A DNA stretch of 64,000 nt from an uncultured Rhodospirillaceae bacterium (GCA_945952105.1 CAMFGZ010000017.1:62001-126000), one strand, 5' to 3'; shown: positions 17,035 through 26,366, numbered from the stretch's first letter. Translations and numbers: made by a program. The notes: a model not told the origin generated them from the sequence alone.

Positions 17035-17406
17035 CTATAGCGGTTGCTTCAGGATCCAGTCATGGGCCGGACCGGCCTCATGAAACACGCGCATGGGCCG
17101 GTTCGCCGCCGCAAGCATGCCCAGGACACGCGACACCATTGTGATCTTGTCTTCGGGCACCACGACGGCCAGCGGACCGACGGGGTTGGTATGGTGCGAC
17201 GTCCGCATGCGCACCCCGATCGCCAGGATGTTCTCGGGCCCCATTGTCGTATCGGCTCTGCCTCCGTCGAACAGCTTGCGGTAGGCATGGAGGCCTGCAT
17301 TGTCGATGACGTCCAGATAGGACTCGAACTCCGACCGCGTGACGTCGCCCTCGGCGACAACGGTCATGAGCTGCTCTTTGGAATCGATCGTCCAGTGAAT
17401 TGGCAT
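17035..17406 (-). CDS. STAS/SpoIIAA-like hypothetical protein
   Basis: A 123-aa soluble protein starting MPIHWTIDSKEQLMTVVAEG. The pattern TVVAEGDVTRSEFESYLDVIDNAGLHAYRKLFDGGRAD, then PLAVVVPEDKITMVSRVLGMLAAANRPMRVF, is that of SpoIIAA/STAS-like proteins common in alphaproteobacteria. The role is not established. The start at 17406 avoids a basic, low-complexity extension that would overlap the divergent TetR promoter region. It is divergent from the TetR gene across 116 bp, so it may be one of its targets. Confidence 0.75.
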   Translation of the reverse strand: MPIHWTIDSKEQLMTVVAEGDVTRSEFESYLDVIDNAGLHAYRKLFDGGRADTTMGPENILAIGVRMRTSHHTNPVGPLAVVVPEDKITMVSRVLGMLAAANRPMRVFHEAGPAHDWILKQPL

Positions 17407-17522
17407 GGCGCCGGACTTTGCCAGCGCCCCGGTTTGAGTTCCAGAGATGCGAAAGGAGGGGGTGACGGGGTCCGGCGACGGGCTTAATGCTCGTCCCTCA
17501 CTTTTCATGGGAGCGCCAAACA

Positions 17523-18164
17523 GTGTCCTCGCATGAGGCTGTCCCATCGGACGCGTCCGTCTCCGCATCGATCCGCTTCGATGGCAGGCGCCTGCGCAGC
17601 GAGCGCACCCGGCACCTGATCATCGAGGCCTACCTGATACTCCTGAAGGAGCATCGTCGCATGCCGACTGCGGCGGAGATCGCGGCGAAGGCTGGCTATT
17701 CGGTTCGCTCGATCTTCGAGCGTTTCACCGACCTCGATGCGCTCAGCCTCGCCACCGCCGACTATGCTATTGCGGTGGGCCAGGCCGAAGCCGAGCCCCG
17801 GGAAATCGGTGGCGATCGTGCCGCCCGCATTCGCTCCCATGTGCACACCCGCGCCCAGGCCTGCGAGAAGTGGCTGCCGCTGTGGCGGATCCTCACCGCC
17901 AAGCCGGCCGACGGGCAATTGCCCGATCTCAGGGCGCGCGTGCTGGCCGTTCGCCGGGCCAATGTCGAGCGGCTGGAGCTCATGTACCGGCCCGAACTCA
18001 CCGCGCTCGATCCTGCCGCGCGCGAAACGCTCGTCCTGGCCCTGGCGACGCTCACCAGTTTCGAGAGCTGGGGAGCCCTGCGGGAAGATTTCGGCCTGCC
18101 ATGGGAGTCCGCCCTCGATGTCTGGGCCGCGGCCATCGATCGGATGTTGCCGTCGATTTCCTGA
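17523..18164 (+). CDS. TetR/AcrR-family regulator (paralogue 1)
   Basis: TetR-type repressor, about 213 aa from the GTG at 17523 (an upstream ATG at 17487 is possible). The N-terminal helix-turn-helix reads RTRHLIIEAYLILLKEH, then PTAAEIAAKAGYSVRSIFERF. The C-terminal ligand domain contains CEKWLPLWRIL and TLTSFESWGALREDFGL. It is clearly paralogous to the TetR gene at 22448, with the same block order and shared motifs (RSERT, LIIEAYL, AGYSVRS.FERF, LALSLA.ADYA, WLPLWR). It converges on the FAD monooxygenase and is divergent from the STAS-like gene. Confidence 0.92.
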   Translation: MSSHEAVPSDASVSASIRFDGRRLRSERTRHLIIEAYLILLKEHRRMPTAAEIAAKAGYSVRSIFERFTDLDALSLATADYAIAVGQAEAEPREIGGDRAARIRSHVHTRAQACEKWLPLWRILTAKPADGQLPDLRARVLAVRRANVERLELMYRPELTALDPAARETLVLALATLTSFESWGALREDFGLPWESALDVWAAAIDRMLPSIS

Positions 18165-18188
18165 CGACGCGGCCTTGGTCGCCGTCGT

Positions 18189-19658
18189 TCAAGCCTTCAG
18201 CGCCGCGAGATAGGCTGCGGCTCCAGCCGCATCGTGCGGCCCGCCGACGAACCCCAAGTACCCGTCGGGCCGGATGAGGCGCACGGCGTCGGCATGATCG
18301 GGGTCGCACGAGGGCATCGCCACCACCAGCCGGGGAAATCTGGCGGCGAGGGCGGTCACGATGCCGGCCGGACCCAGAGCGGTGAACCTTCGTCCACCGG
18401 CACCCTCGGGCAATCGGTTCGGCCATCGCTCGCCGGCCTTGGGGCCGTCCACACCATGGCCGTTGCCCGCGGTGAGTGGGCTGTCGGGATAGCCGATGTC
18501 CATTTCCCCGAGTTGATCGGCAACCTTGTGCTGGATCTGCGGGAAGCCGGCGGCGAAGCGAAGCACCGTGTTGCGGATGTCCTGGAGCAGCGGATTGCGC
18601 AGCGTTGCCAGCTCGGTCAGGCGTCCGGCGTTCTTCAGGACGATGTCGCCCACCGCGGAGCGCTCGCGTGAGTAGCTGTCCAGTAGCGCGGGGCTTGCCG
18701 AACCCTCGATCACCAGCGCGAGTTTCCAGGCGAGGTTGAAGGCGTCCTGCATGCCCGTGTTCATGCCCTGGCCGCCGGCGGGACTGTGGATGTGCGCCGC
18801 GTCGCCGGCGAGGAACACGCGCCCGCGGGCATAGTCCTTCACCTTGCGCTCGTTGATGCGGAAGGCGGCGAGCCAGACCGGATCGGTCATCACGATGCCG
18901 GGCGAGCCGCGATGCGCCATCAGCTCGTTGATCTCCGCGAGCGTCGGGTCGGGATGGACTTCGCCGGCGGTGGCGGGCCCGAGGTCGGCGATCACCCGCC
19001 AGCGATCACCGACGATGGGAAAGAAGGCCAGTATGCCGTCGCGATGCCAGAAGATGTGCAGGTGGTCATGGGGATCGAGGCCCACGACACGCCCGTCCGC
19101 CAGCGCCCAATGGGATTGCAGGGTCGAACCTTCGAAGGCGAAGCCCAGTCCGTGACGCACCGCCGAATGGGCACCGTCGCAGCCCACGAGCCAGCCGGCC
19201 CGAAGCGTCTCGCTTTCACCGCCGGCCCTGGTGAGGAACGCCTCCACCGAATCGCCGTGGTCCGTGAAGTGGCTCAGTTCGACGGTGCGCTCGACCGTTA
19301 CCCCCGCCGCGACAAGCCTCTCCTCGAGAACACGCTCGGTCTCGCTTTGCGGGATCATCAGCGCGTAATCGAACCGGCTGTCGATCAGGTCGAGCGATAC
19401 CCTGGCGACCAACTGCCTGCCGGTGGAGATCTGCGCGCCGTGCGCCTGCAGGCCGGCCGCCATGAACGCTCCGGCGTAACCGGCATCGTCGAACAGCTCG
19501 AGGGTGCGGCTCCACATGACCAGCGCCTTCGACTTGTCGGTGCGGTGCGCCGCCTTGTCGACGATGCGCACGGGGATGCCGTGACGCACCAGCTCGTTGG
19601 CCAGTGTAAGGCCGACGGGACCGGCTCCGGAGATGAGCACTGTCGGATCACGGGCCAT
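18189..19658 (-). CDS. FAD-dependent aromatic-ring monooxygenase (PheA/TfdB/MhpA family)
   Basis: Flavoprotein hydroxylase of 489 aa. Signatures: N-terminal dinucleotide motif [17 protein letters not shown], the DG motif [17 protein letters not shown], and the FAD/GD motif [35 protein letters not shown] (reported in parts), all standard for NAD(P)H-dependent phenol or aromatic hydroxylases. The C-terminal thioredoxin-like domain ([21 protein letters not shown], then [12 protein letters not shown]) is present, as in phenol hydroxylase-type members. Substrate unknown. It converges on TetR paralogue 1, a possible regulator. Confidence 0.94.
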   Translation of the reverse strand: MARDPTVLISGAGPVGLTLANELVRHGIPVRIVDKAAHRTDKSKALVMWSRTLELFDDAGYAGAFMAAGLQAHGAQISTGRQLVARVSLDLIDSRFDYALMIPQSETERVLEERLVAAGVTVERTVELSHFTDHGDSVEAFLTRAGGESETLRAGWLVGCDGAHSAVRHGLGFAFEGSTLQSHWALADGRVVGLDPHDHLHIFWHRDGILAFFPIVGDRWRVIADLGPATAGEVHPDPTLAEINELMAHRGSPGIVMTDPVWLAAFRINERKVKDYARGRVFLAGDAAHIHSPAGGQGMNTGMQDAFNLAWKLALVIEGSASPALLDSYSRERSAVGDIVLKNAGRLTELATLRNPLLQDIRNTVLRFAAGFPQIQHKVADQLGEMDIGYPDSPLTAGNGHGVDGPKAGERWPNRLPEGAGGRRFTALGPAGIVTALAARFPRLVVAMPSCDPDHADAVRLIRPDGYLGFVGGPHDAAGAAAYLAALKA

Positions 19659-19928
19659 GAAACCGTCTCCCTCTTGCAGCGAAGGAGCTTAGACTTGGCC
19701 CGATTTGCCGCCAATCGGTCCTTGCCAAACCCCTGGCGAAAGGCCATATGCAGCCCGTCGATAGACGGACAGACGATTTGGTCCGCGTTCCCGGCCTTGC
19801 CGGCAGCTCGCTCCCGAACTTTGATCCCGAAAACCAGTGCGAATTCGACGGCCGGCTGCGCGTTCCCTTTGTTTGTATGTGGAACGCCGCGCGGGTCAGC
19901 ATATCTAAAAGTAGTGAAAGGGTTACCC

Positions 19929-20141
19929 ATGGCTACGGGAACCGTGAAGTGGTTCAACATTCAGAAGGGCTTCGGCTTCATCCAGCCGGACAACGGCGGT
20001 GCCGATGCCTTCGTGCACATCAGCGCCGTCGAGCGCGCCGGCCTGGGCACGCTGAACGAAGGTCAGAAGGTCGAGTATGAACTCGTCGCCGACCGTCGCA
20101 GCGGCAAGATGGCTGCCGACAACCTGAAGTCGGCCGGCTGA
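19929..20141 (+). CDS. Cold-shock-domain protein (CspA family)
   Basis: RNA-binding cold-shock protein of 70 aa: [32 protein letters not shown], with RNP1 (KGFGFI) and RNP2 (DAFVHIS). It usually acts as an RNA chaperone. It starts at the ATG at 19929 after GAAAGGG. It has a relatively long gene-free upstream leader (about 270 bp, 19659-19928), as is common for csp genes with structured 5' regions. It is followed by a strong intrinsic terminator at 20188-20220. Confidence 0.97.
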   Translation: MATGTVKWFNIQKGFGFIQPDNGGADAFVHISAVERAGLGTLNEGQKVEYELVADRRSGKMAADNLKSAG

Positions 20142-20187
20142 TCACGCGGCTGCCCTTTGTGGCAGCCACGTTACAGCTACGAGATTG

Positions 20188-20220
20188 CCCCGCACCCTCC
20201 AGGGTGCGGGGCTTTTCTTT
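20188..20220 (+). terminator. Intrinsic terminator after cold-shock gene
   Basis: Stem CCCCGCACCC (20188-20197), loop TCCA, stem GGGTGCGGGG (20202-20211), then CTTTTCTTT. A perfect GC-rich 10-bp stem plus T-rich tract, 46 bp after the csp stop codon. Confidence 0.93.
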
Positions 20221-20246
20221 GCCCGGAGAGTGGCGTCACCCGGAGG

Positions 20247-20516
20247 TCAGGGCCGAGGCGCCGCAGGCGTGGCGGGCGAAGCGGGTTGGGCAGGGGCGGG
20301 CTGCTGGATCGTGACGTCGATCTTGCGATCAGGGGCCTGGGCCTGGCTGGGCGACTTGTTGAGCCCCGGCATGCCCACGGCGAAATAGCCGATGGCCAGC
20401 ACTGCCACCAGCAGCGCGCCGACCATGAAGGACAGGCCGCTGCCGCCGCCCGCGGTTGGAGGTGGGACGACGGGGGTGACGTTTACGTTGGTGGGCCGGC
20501 GGTCGTAGTCGGACAT
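20247..20516 (-). CDS. Single-pass membrane protein, hypothetical
   Basis: A protein of 89 aa from the ATG at 20516 behind GGGAGGCAATACG. The N-terminus is polar (MSDYDRRPTNVNVTPVVPPP), followed by one transmembrane helix (about 32-52, SFMVGALLVAVLAIGYFAVG) and a Pro/Ala-rich tail containing DRKIDVTIQQPAPAQP. No family function is recognised; similar small anchored proteins are common in this bacterial group. It converges on the csp terminator. Confidence 0.75.
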   Translation of the reverse strand: MSDYDRRPTNVNVTPVVPPPTAGGGSGLSFMVGALLVAVLAIGYFAVGMPGLNKSPSQAQAPDRKIDVTIQQPAPAQPASPATPAAPRP

Positions 20517-20586
20517 CGTATTGCCTCCCTGGCGTGTGGGTTCGTCCGCCAACGCACCCATCCTGCAGATCGTTCCCGCCGCGGCC

Positions 20587-21258
20587 TCAGCCGAGAATGG
20601 ACCGCGCGGCCTGGGAGACATCCTTCACCTCGGTGAAGGGATGCCATTGCGGGTCCGCCGCCTCGCCACGGCGGTTCACCCAGTAGGCGCGGATGCCCAG
20701 CGCCTTGCATACGGCCATGTCGAGCGGCTGGCTCGCCGCCACGTGCAAGGTCTGGGCCGGCGTCACGCCGAGCACCCTGTGGGCGTGATGGAACAGCCGC
20801 AGGTCGGGCTTGTAGGCCTTGGCCTGCTGCGCGGTGATGACGGCGTCGAGTGCGAGGCCGAGGCTCGGCAGGCTGCCCGCGATCAGGTCGTCGTCGGTGT
20901 TGGAGATCGCCGCGAGCCGCCAGCCGCCGGAGCGCAAGCCGGCAAGGGCGGCTGGTACGTCTGGGTGTGCCGGCAGTCGTGATAATCCTGCGACCAGGCC
21001 CGCGACGTCCTCGTCGCGCATCGCGAGTCCGCCATGGTCCAATGCGACCCGCAGGCTGTCGCGCAACACATCGCGATAGGGACGCCATGGCGGCGTGTCG
21101 CGCAGCCGGCGGCCTTCCGTATGGAAGGCATGGATCAGCGGTGCGAGGTCCATCGCCGGCCTGCCGTGCCGCGCGACGATCGCGCGAAAGCCGGCTTCGA
21201 CTCCTTCGTGCCACTGCACGAGCGTGCCGTAGAAATCGAAAGTGACGGTGCGCGTCAT
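20587..21258 (-). CDS. HAD-family hydrolase, haloacid dehalogenase type II-like
   Basis: Haloacid dehalogenase superfamily protein, 223 aa. Motif I is VTFDFYGTLVQWHEG (nucleophile in DFYGT), motif II is LAAISNTDDDLI, motif III lysine is in AKAYKPDLRLFHHA, and motif IV lies around LHVAASQPLDMAVCKALGI, where the usual D-D/E is less evident. Overall it matches the L-2-haloacid dehalogenase/HAD-IA subclass. It overlaps the GST stop by 4 bp (ATGA at 21255-21258), so the two are co-translated. GST plus dehalogenase suggests handling of halogenated or electrophilic compounds, but this is inference. Confidence 0.93.
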   Translation of the reverse strand: MTRTVTFDFYGTLVQWHEGVEAGFRAIVARHGRPAMDLAPLIHAFHTEGRRLRDTPPWRPYRDVLRDSLRVALDHGGLAMRDEDVAGLVAGLSRLPAHPDVPAALAGLRSGGWRLAAISNTDDDLIAGSLPSLGLALDAVITAQQAKAYKPDLRLFHHAHRVLGVTPAQTLHVAASQPLDMAVCKALGIRAYWVNRRGEAADPQWHPFTEVKDVSQAARSILG

Positions 21259-21983
21259 GAGGTGAACGGTCCGATCTTCGCCGTGGCGAACGCCGGTCGC
21301 GCCTGGATCTCGGCCCACCATTCGGCGACGCGCGGATGCTTCGCCGGGGTGATCTCCTCCGGCGCGATCTCCTCGTCGATGCGTTTGATGAAGGGGACCG
21401 CGCCGATGTCGGCGAGCGAATAGTCGTTGCCGGCCAGCCATCGGCTCTGGCGCAGCGCTTCTTCCATTCGATCGACCAGCCCGACGGTGAGCCTGGTGCG
21501 CGCCTCCTGGCGCTCCTCGTCGGTGTAGGGCCTGCGCGCGGTGCGCAGCCACGCCTCGCGACGCTCCCTGCTGGGGACGTTGGCCAATTTCTCCGCGAGC
21601 TCCGCGTCCGACCATTGCGTGGCGACCTTGGCCATCGAATGCGCCCAGTTGAAGATGATCAGGTTGCCGATCAGCCCATCGACGTGGCGGATCCAGTTGC
21701 GCATCACGGCGCGGCCATAGGCGTCGGCCGGACGCAGCGGCGGTTCGGGCCAGGTCTCGTCGACATATTCGCAGATCGTGCCGCTCTCGTAGAGCGAGCG
21801 GCCGTCCTCTAGGATCAGGAGGGGGATCACGCCATTGGGATTCAGTTTCAGGAACGACGGCGCGTGATGTTCCATCTTGGTGAGGTCGATCACCTTGCTC
21901 TCGAAGGTCAGGTTCTTCTCGGCCAGGCACAACCGGACCCGCCGCGATGCCGATGATCTCCAGGCGTGATAGAGCGTGAGCAT
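21255..21983 (-). CDS. Glutathione S-transferase family protein
   Basis: Cytosolic GST of 242 aa. The thioredoxin-fold N-domain reads MLTLYHAWRSSASRRVRLCL (Ser-rich active-site region), KLNPNGVIPLLILEDGRSLYESGTICEYVDE (NPxGxIP cis-Pro and the E-S glutathione-binding pair). The helical C-domain has RWLAGNDYSLADIGAVPFIKRID (N-capping box). The start at the ATG at 21983 gives the conventional N-terminus. It is first gene of an overlapping pair with the HAD hydrolase. Confidence 0.94.
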   Translation of the reverse strand: MLTLYHAWRSSASRRVRLCLAEKNLTFESKVIDLTKMEHHAPSFLKLNPNGVIPLLILEDGRSLYESGTICEYVDETWPEPPLRPADAYGRAVMRNWIRHVDGLIGNLIIFNWAHSMAKVATQWSDAELAEKLANVPSRERREAWLRTARRPYTDEERQEARTRLTVGLVDRMEEALRQSRWLAGNDYSLADIGAVPFIKRIDEEIAPEEITPAKHPRVAEWWAEIQARPAFATAKIGPFTS

Positions 21984-22102
21984 TTCCCGATCCCCCATGA
22001 TACCAGGGCCGTCGACGCGGCCTTCGTCGCTTTTAGCTGAGCCGAAAGGGCGGCACGATGCCACGCCGGCAACAAGCGTCGCCTTGTTTCGTTGCACACG
22101 AC

Positions 22103-22414
22103 ATGACCTACCTGCTCCCCTTCCTTTCTCTATGCCTCGTCGCAGTCTTTCTCTGCCTCACCATGCCCGGTCGGGCGATGGCGGAGTCGATCGACGGCGA
22201 TGCCGCCCGTTGCAAGCAGCTCATCGATTACTACGACCGCTACAGCGCGGGTCGCAGCGCCCACTCCGATGGCCGGCGCAACATGACCCGCATCGCTGCC
22301 GCCATCGATTGCGAGCGCGGCGACTATGCTCGCGGCATTGCCGAGATGGAGGAGTTGCTCGAGTCGAGGAAGCTCAGGATTCCAGCGATTCCCTCCGCCG
22401 CGAATCCGCGCTGA
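22103..22414 (+). CDS. Small secreted hypothetical protein
   Basis: A 103-aa protein with a clear signal peptide (LLPFLSLCLVAVFLCLTMPGRAMA, cleavage before ES) and a short helical mature part: DAARCKQLIDYYDRYSAGRSAHSDGRRNMTRIAAAIDCERGDYARGIAEMEELL (given in pieces, two cysteines). The ATG at 22103 gives the cleanest signal; 22058 would add 15 residues. It resembles small periplasmic proteins of unknown function in this group. Divergent from GST and convergent with TetR paralogue 2. Confidence 0.75.
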   Translation: MTYLLPFLSLCLVAVFLCLTMPGRAMAESIDGDAARCKQLIDYYDRYSAGRSAHSDGRRNMTRIAAAIDCERGDYARGIAEMEELLESRKLRIPAIPSAANPR

Positions 22415-22447
22415 ACCAATCCCGCCGGGAAGTCTGGGCGCCGAACG

Positions 22448-23179
22448 TCAGCGAGGCTCTGGCGTCGGCGGCAGCAGCCTGTCGATCGCCGTGATCCATG
22501 CCTCGATGGCGTCCTCGACCGACAGGCCATGGCGCTCGCGCATGCGGCCCCAGCTCTCGAAGTCGGTGACCTGCTCGAGCGCGATCAGGATCTTCTTGCG
22601 CTCGCCGTCCGGCAGGGTGCCGAGTTCCGCGCGGTACATCAGGCTCAGCCGCGCCCACACGGCATCGCGCATAAGTCCGATCCGGGTCTTGAGGAATTCC
22701 GATTCGTTCTGGTTGAGCAACAGTACTCGCCAGAGCGGCAGCCAGCGCTCGCAGATCCCGGCGCGCGTCTCGACCTGTGCGCGCAGCCGCTGCTCGCGCG
22801 TGCCGTCTAGGTCGCGGATCGCGGCCTGGGCGAGGCCCTCGGCGAAGGCGTAATCGGCCGCGGCCAGGCTGAGCGCCAAGAGATCGTCGAACCGCTCGAA
22901 GACCGAGCGCACCGAATAGCCCGCGCGCTTGGCGATTCGTGCCGCCGTCGGAATCTCGGGACTTTCGCGCAACAGATCGAGATAGGCCTCGATGATCAGT
23001 TGCTTGGTCCGCTCGCTGCGCAGGGCGCGACCATCGAGGCGGCGAGGCTTCGGAGCACCCTCCGACGCCGACCCTGTCGTCTCGTCACCGTCCCGCACCT
23101 TGTCTCCACCATTCCGGTCCCGACGAGATTGTGCGGGGGCAGTGCAAGTATGCCGTTTTTCCTCGGGGCTCGCCAGCAT
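22448..23179 (-). CDS. TetR/AcrR-family regulator (paralogue 2)
   Basis: TetR-type repressor of up to 243 aa. The DNA-binding block is RSERTKQLIIEAYLDLL and PTAARIAKRAGYSVRSVFERF. The ligand domain has CERWLPLWRVLLLNQNESEF and VTDFESWGRMRERHGLSVED. It aligns along its whole length with the TetR at 17523. The first 45 residues are polar and may not be translated, since several in-frame GTG codons offer later starts. It is divergent from a small secreted protein gene (23283). Confidence 0.92.
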   Translation of the reverse strand: MLASPEEKRHTCTAPAQSRRDRNGGDKVRDGDETTGSASEGAPKPRRLDGRALRSERTKQLIIEAYLDLLRESPEIPTAARIAKRAGYSVRSVFERFDDLLALSLAAADYAFAEGLAQAAIRDLDGTREQRLRAQVETRAGICERWLPLWRVLLLNQNESEFLKTRIGLMRDAVWARLSLMYRAELGTLPDGERKKILIALEQVTDFESWGRMRERHGLSVEDAIEAWITAIDRLLPPTPEPR

Positions 23180-23282
23180 GCATGTCGTCCCGGGGCTGCT
23201 CGCCTATGCAATCGCGGCCGGTGAAATGGCATGCGGGCTTTTCTACAATGCCGGCTGATGTTTTTGCCGCTTGGGGAGATTG

Positions 23283-23561
23283 ATGATGCGTTCGAGTTTC
23301 GCGGCCCTGCTGGGCTTGGTCCTTGTGCCGGTTTCCGCCCATGCCGCGGACCAGGCGGCGGCGTCCGCCTGCGCGGCGCAGCTCTCGCCGGACGGACAAC
23401 TCCTTTACAACAAGGTGGCGCCGACCATGACGCCCAAGACCGACATCAAGGATGCTCTGACCGGCGTCGCCCGACCGATGGTGATGGGTGGCTCGATGTC
23501 CCGCGACAACGCCCGCGCCGCGGCCGAGGCGGCGGGGGAGTGCCTGAAGTTCCTAAAGTAG
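23283..23561 (+). CDS. Small secreted hypothetical protein
   Basis: A 92-aa protein from tandem ATG codons at 23283/23286 behind GGGGAGA. It has a signal peptide (SSFAALLGLVLVPVSAHA, cut before ADQAAA) and a mature part with two cysteines (ACAAQLSPDGQLLYNKVAP and AAGECLKFLK) that likely form a disulfide. The sequence between (TDIKDALTGVARPMVMGGSMSRDNARAAAEA) is helical. Similar short proteins are widespread in Rhizobiales and Rhodospirillales without assigned function. Divergent from TetR paralogue 2. Confidence 0.82.
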   Translation: MMRSSFAALLGLVLVPVSAHAADQAAASACAAQLSPDGQLLYNKVAPTMTPKTDIKDALTGVARPMVMGGSMSRDNARAAAEAAGECLKFLK

Positions 23562-23582
23562 CGTGCCAAGCGGCCGGGCCGC

Positions 23583-24800
23583 TCACACCGGGGGCGGCGT
23601 CGGACGCCGCCCCCGCAGCGCCACGGCCAGGAGGCCGGTAAGGGCCAGTCCCGCCACCGCCATCGCGATCACCGCACCGCGTGGGCCGATGGCGTCGGAG
23701 ATCGCGCCGGACGCGAGCTGGCCGAGCGGCGCCGTGCCGATGCACATCGTGACGACTCCCATCAGCCGGCTGCGCATCTCGGCCGGCGCCTCGGTGAGCA
23801 TCAGCGTCGACTGCATGTTGCCGAAGCCCGCCGTGCCGAAACCGCCCAGCACGAGGAGCGCGAAGGCGAGCCAGTAGAACGGCGACAGCGCCATCAGGAT
23901 CAGCGCGCACATGAACAGGGCGGCGCCGCCGGCGAAGGCCAGCCTGCGGTCCATGCGCAGGAAGCCCGCCGCGATCAGCGCGCCACCCATCAGCGCCCCC
24001 AGCGGCTCGCCGGCTGCCAGCAGACCGACCAGGGCGGGAGAAACGTGGAACGCGCCCTGCCCGAGCGGCGCGACGAGGCCGGAATAGGCGAAGGCGAAGG
24101 CATTGGTGACGATGGTGATGCCGAACACCAGCAGGATGGTGGGGCGCGTCGAGGCGAAGCGCAGCCCCTCGGCGATCTCGTGCGGAATCCGCACCAGGTC
24201 GAGCCGCCGCGTCACCTGCGCATGGACGAGGCCGGCAACGGCGAAGGCGCCGCCGAACTGCACCAGGGCGGTGATCGTGTAGGCGCCCTTCATGCCCAGC
24301 CACTGGAACGCGACGCCGCCCAGCAGCGGGCCGATCGCGCGCGTCGCGGCCGAGGTCACGCTGTCGAGCGCGATGGCGTTGACGATACGGTGCGGGCCGG
24401 CCACCTCGCCGACCATACGCCGGCGGGTCGACATCTCCGTCGACCACATGGTGCCGGAAACGAGATTGCCCAGCGCCACGTGCCAGACCTCGAGATTTCC
24501 CGTGACCGCGAGCGTGGCCAGCAGGGTCGAGATCAGGGCGGGCACGACGAGCGCCAGCATGAAGATCAGCTTGCGGTTCAGCGCCTCCGAGAGCGCGCCC
24601 GCGAACGCGCCGAACAGGAGCTGCGGAAGCTGCCGTAGCGCCACGACGAGGGTGACGGCGAGGGCCGAATGCGTCGCTTCCCAGGCGAACAGGCCCGAAG
24701 CCAGCAGTTCGAGCCATCGCATCGCATTGGCGAAGGCGCCGACGAGCCACAGTCTGAGGAAGTCGGGCGAGCGCAGCAGCTCGCGGATCGGCGAGTCCAT
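23583..24800 (-). CDS. MFS transporter, MFS_3 / exporter-like
   Basis: Major facilitator with 12 predicted helices, 405 aa. The start MDSPIRELLRSPDFLRLWLVGAFAN and the loop SEALNRKLIFMLALVV, then GEVAGPHRIVNAIALDSVT, GEPLGALMGG, match the MFS_3 group (enterobactin-exporter-like and related efflux proteins). The typical inter-helix motif EAPAEMRSRLMGVVTMCIG is present. Substrate unknown. It is followed by a second MFS gene 48 bp away on the same strand, but the two belong to different subfamilies. Confidence 0.92.
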   Translation of the reverse strand: MDSPIRELLRSPDFLRLWLVGAFANAMRWLELLASGLFAWEATHSALAVTLVVALRQLPQLLFGAFAGALSEALNRKLIFMLALVVPALISTLLATLAVTGNLEVWHVALGNLVSGTMWSTEMSTRRRMVGEVAGPHRIVNAIALDSVTSAATRAIGPLLGGVAFQWLGMKGAYTITALVQFGGAFAVAGLVHAQVTRRLDLVRIPHEIAEGLRFASTRPTILLVFGITIVTNAFAFAYSGLVAPLGQGAFHVSPALVGLLAAGEPLGALMGGALIAAGFLRMDRRLAFAGGAALFMCALILMALSPFYWLAFALLVLGGFGTAGFGNMQSTLMLTEAPAEMRSRLMGVVTMCIGTAPLGQLASGAISDAIGPRGAVIAMAVAGLALTGLLAVALRGRRPTPPPV

Positions 24801-24848
24801 TCCGGCAATCCTAACCCCGCACCCGCCGCGAGTCGCCGATGACTACCG

Positions 24849-26297
24849 TCAGATCTCCTCGAGATTTACGCCTGTCGTCTCTATGCGGAACCACCAAGTC
24901 ACCGCCGCCCCGAGCAGCGACGTGGCGATCAGGCCGAGCAGGAGGAAATGCGTTCCCGTCTCGGCGAGCACCAGGGGAAACACGAAGGCGGTCAGGACCG
25001 CGCCGAGCTTGGCGAAGGCCGCCGCGAAGCCCGCGCCCCTGCCGCGGATGGCGGTCGGGAACACTTCGCCCGCCAGCAGGTAGGTCTGCGCGTTGGGCCC
25101 GAGATTGGTCATGAAGTTGAACAGCATGAAGCCGCCGAACAGGAACAGGGTGCCGGCCGGCTCCGGCACGCGATTCTGCAGCATGGCCAGCGCCAGCCCG
25201 GCGGCGCAGCCGACGAAGCCCAGGATCTGCAGCCGGATGCGGCCGACCTTGTCCGCCAATAGCACAGCGGCGACGATGCCCACGATCAGCAACGTATCGA
25301 TCAGGGCGGCGCCCTTGGCCGCCTGGATGTCGTGCGCGATCACGCTCGCCGCATTGTGCAAGCGATCGACCTCGTGGCCGACGGTGCGGGCGAGGATGGT
25401 GGGCGTGAAGATGCCGATGCCGTAGGTCCCGAGGTCCTGCAGGAACCAGGGGACGGAAGCGAGGATGGTGGCGCGACGGTTCTTCTTCGACAGGAGGTCG
25501 CGCCAGCGGGAGCCGGCGCCATCGGCGAGCCGGGACGCGCGCGGTTCCTCGGCAAGACGGACTTGCTTGGGATATTGCGGTTCGCGCTCGAGCAATCGCT
25601 GCAACTCGCGTTCCGCCTCCAGCCGGCGTCCCTTCGACATCAGCCATTGCCCGCTGTCAGAGATGAACAGGCGGGCGATCACGACCAGCGTCGCGGGCGC
25701 GATCACGACGGCGTACATCCAGCGCCAGGCGTCCAGCTGCGGGTCGCTCACCAGGATGGCGTAGCCGAGGGCCGTTCCGACCAGGGCGCCGACCGCCTGA
25801 AAGGCGAAGGCCCCCAGCACCAGCCGCCCACGATCCCGGCTCGGGATGCTCTCCGAGATCACCAGGTGGCCGGTGGGATAGTCGCAGCCCAGCGCGACGC
25901 CGACGCCGAACAGGAAGAAGACCAGCCAGCCGAAACTCGGGCTCGCGGCCAGGCCGGCGAGGAAGACGACGAAGACCAGCATCTCGATGACGAACATGCG
26001 CCGCCGCCCGTACGTGTCGGCGAGTCCGCCCAGGGTGACGGCGCCGACCATGATGCCCGCCAGGGTGGCGGCGCCCACCAGCCCCTTCTGCGCGGGTGAC
26101 AGGCCGAACTCCTGGACGATCAGGGGCAGCGCCACGCCGGTCATGAACACGACCAGCCCCTCGAAGAACTTGCCGGCGGTCGCGAGCAGCCAGATGCGCC
26201 ATTGCATGCGCGTCATGGGCACGGTGGGCGTGGGGGTCCCGTCGGGCCATGACGGTGTCTGGTCGATGTAGCCCTGGACGCTCTGCGGTTCAGCCAT
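24849..26297 (-). CDS. MFS transporter, sugar-porter / metabolite:H+ symporter type
   Basis: Major facilitator of 482 aa. Signature loops: GGLADTYGRRRMFVIEML (D-x-x-G-R-R), DYPTGHLVISESIPSRDRGRLVLGAFAFQ (PESPR-like region), GQWLMSKGRRLEAERELQRLL, ADKVGRIRLQILGF and AGEVFPTAIRGRGAGFAAAFAKLG (the E-x-F-P-T-x-x-R-G-x-G motif of metabolite:H+ and sugar porters). Probably imports an organic acid or sugar-like solute. It is upstream of the other MFS gene, divergent from the Bug protein at 26367 across 69 bp. Confidence 0.94.
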   Translation of the reverse strand: MAEPQSVQGYIDQTPSWPDGTPTPTVPMTRMQWRIWLLATAGKFFEGLVVFMTGVALPLIVQEFGLSPAQKGLVGAATLAGIMVGAVTLGGLADTYGRRRMFVIEMLVFVVFLAGLAASPSFGWLVFFLFGVGVALGCDYPTGHLVISESIPSRDRGRLVLGAFAFQAVGALVGTALGYAILVSDPQLDAWRWMYAVVIAPATLVVIARLFISDSGQWLMSKGRRLEAERELQRLLEREPQYPKQVRLAEEPRASRLADGAGSRWRDLLSKKNRRATILASVPWFLQDLGTYGIGIFTPTILARTVGHEVDRLHNAASVIAHDIQAAKGAALIDTLLIVGIVAAVLLADKVGRIRLQILGFVGCAAGLALAMLQNRVPEPAGTLFLFGGFMLFNFMTNLGPNAQTYLLAGEVFPTAIRGRGAGFAAAFAKLGAVLTAFVFPLVLAETGTHFLLLGLIATSLLGAAVTWWFRIETTGVNLEEI

Positions 26298-26366
26298 CTG
26301 GACAGATTAGCGGACACCGCTACCTTGAGGTGTTCAAAAAGAAAATAATGAAATCGAGGAAACGCC

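Noticed and set aside
18786-19928. In-frame upstream extension of the cold-shock gene
   Set aside because: Antisense to the FAD monooxygenase for most of its length. The CspA family starts at the [11 protein letters not shown] at 19929.
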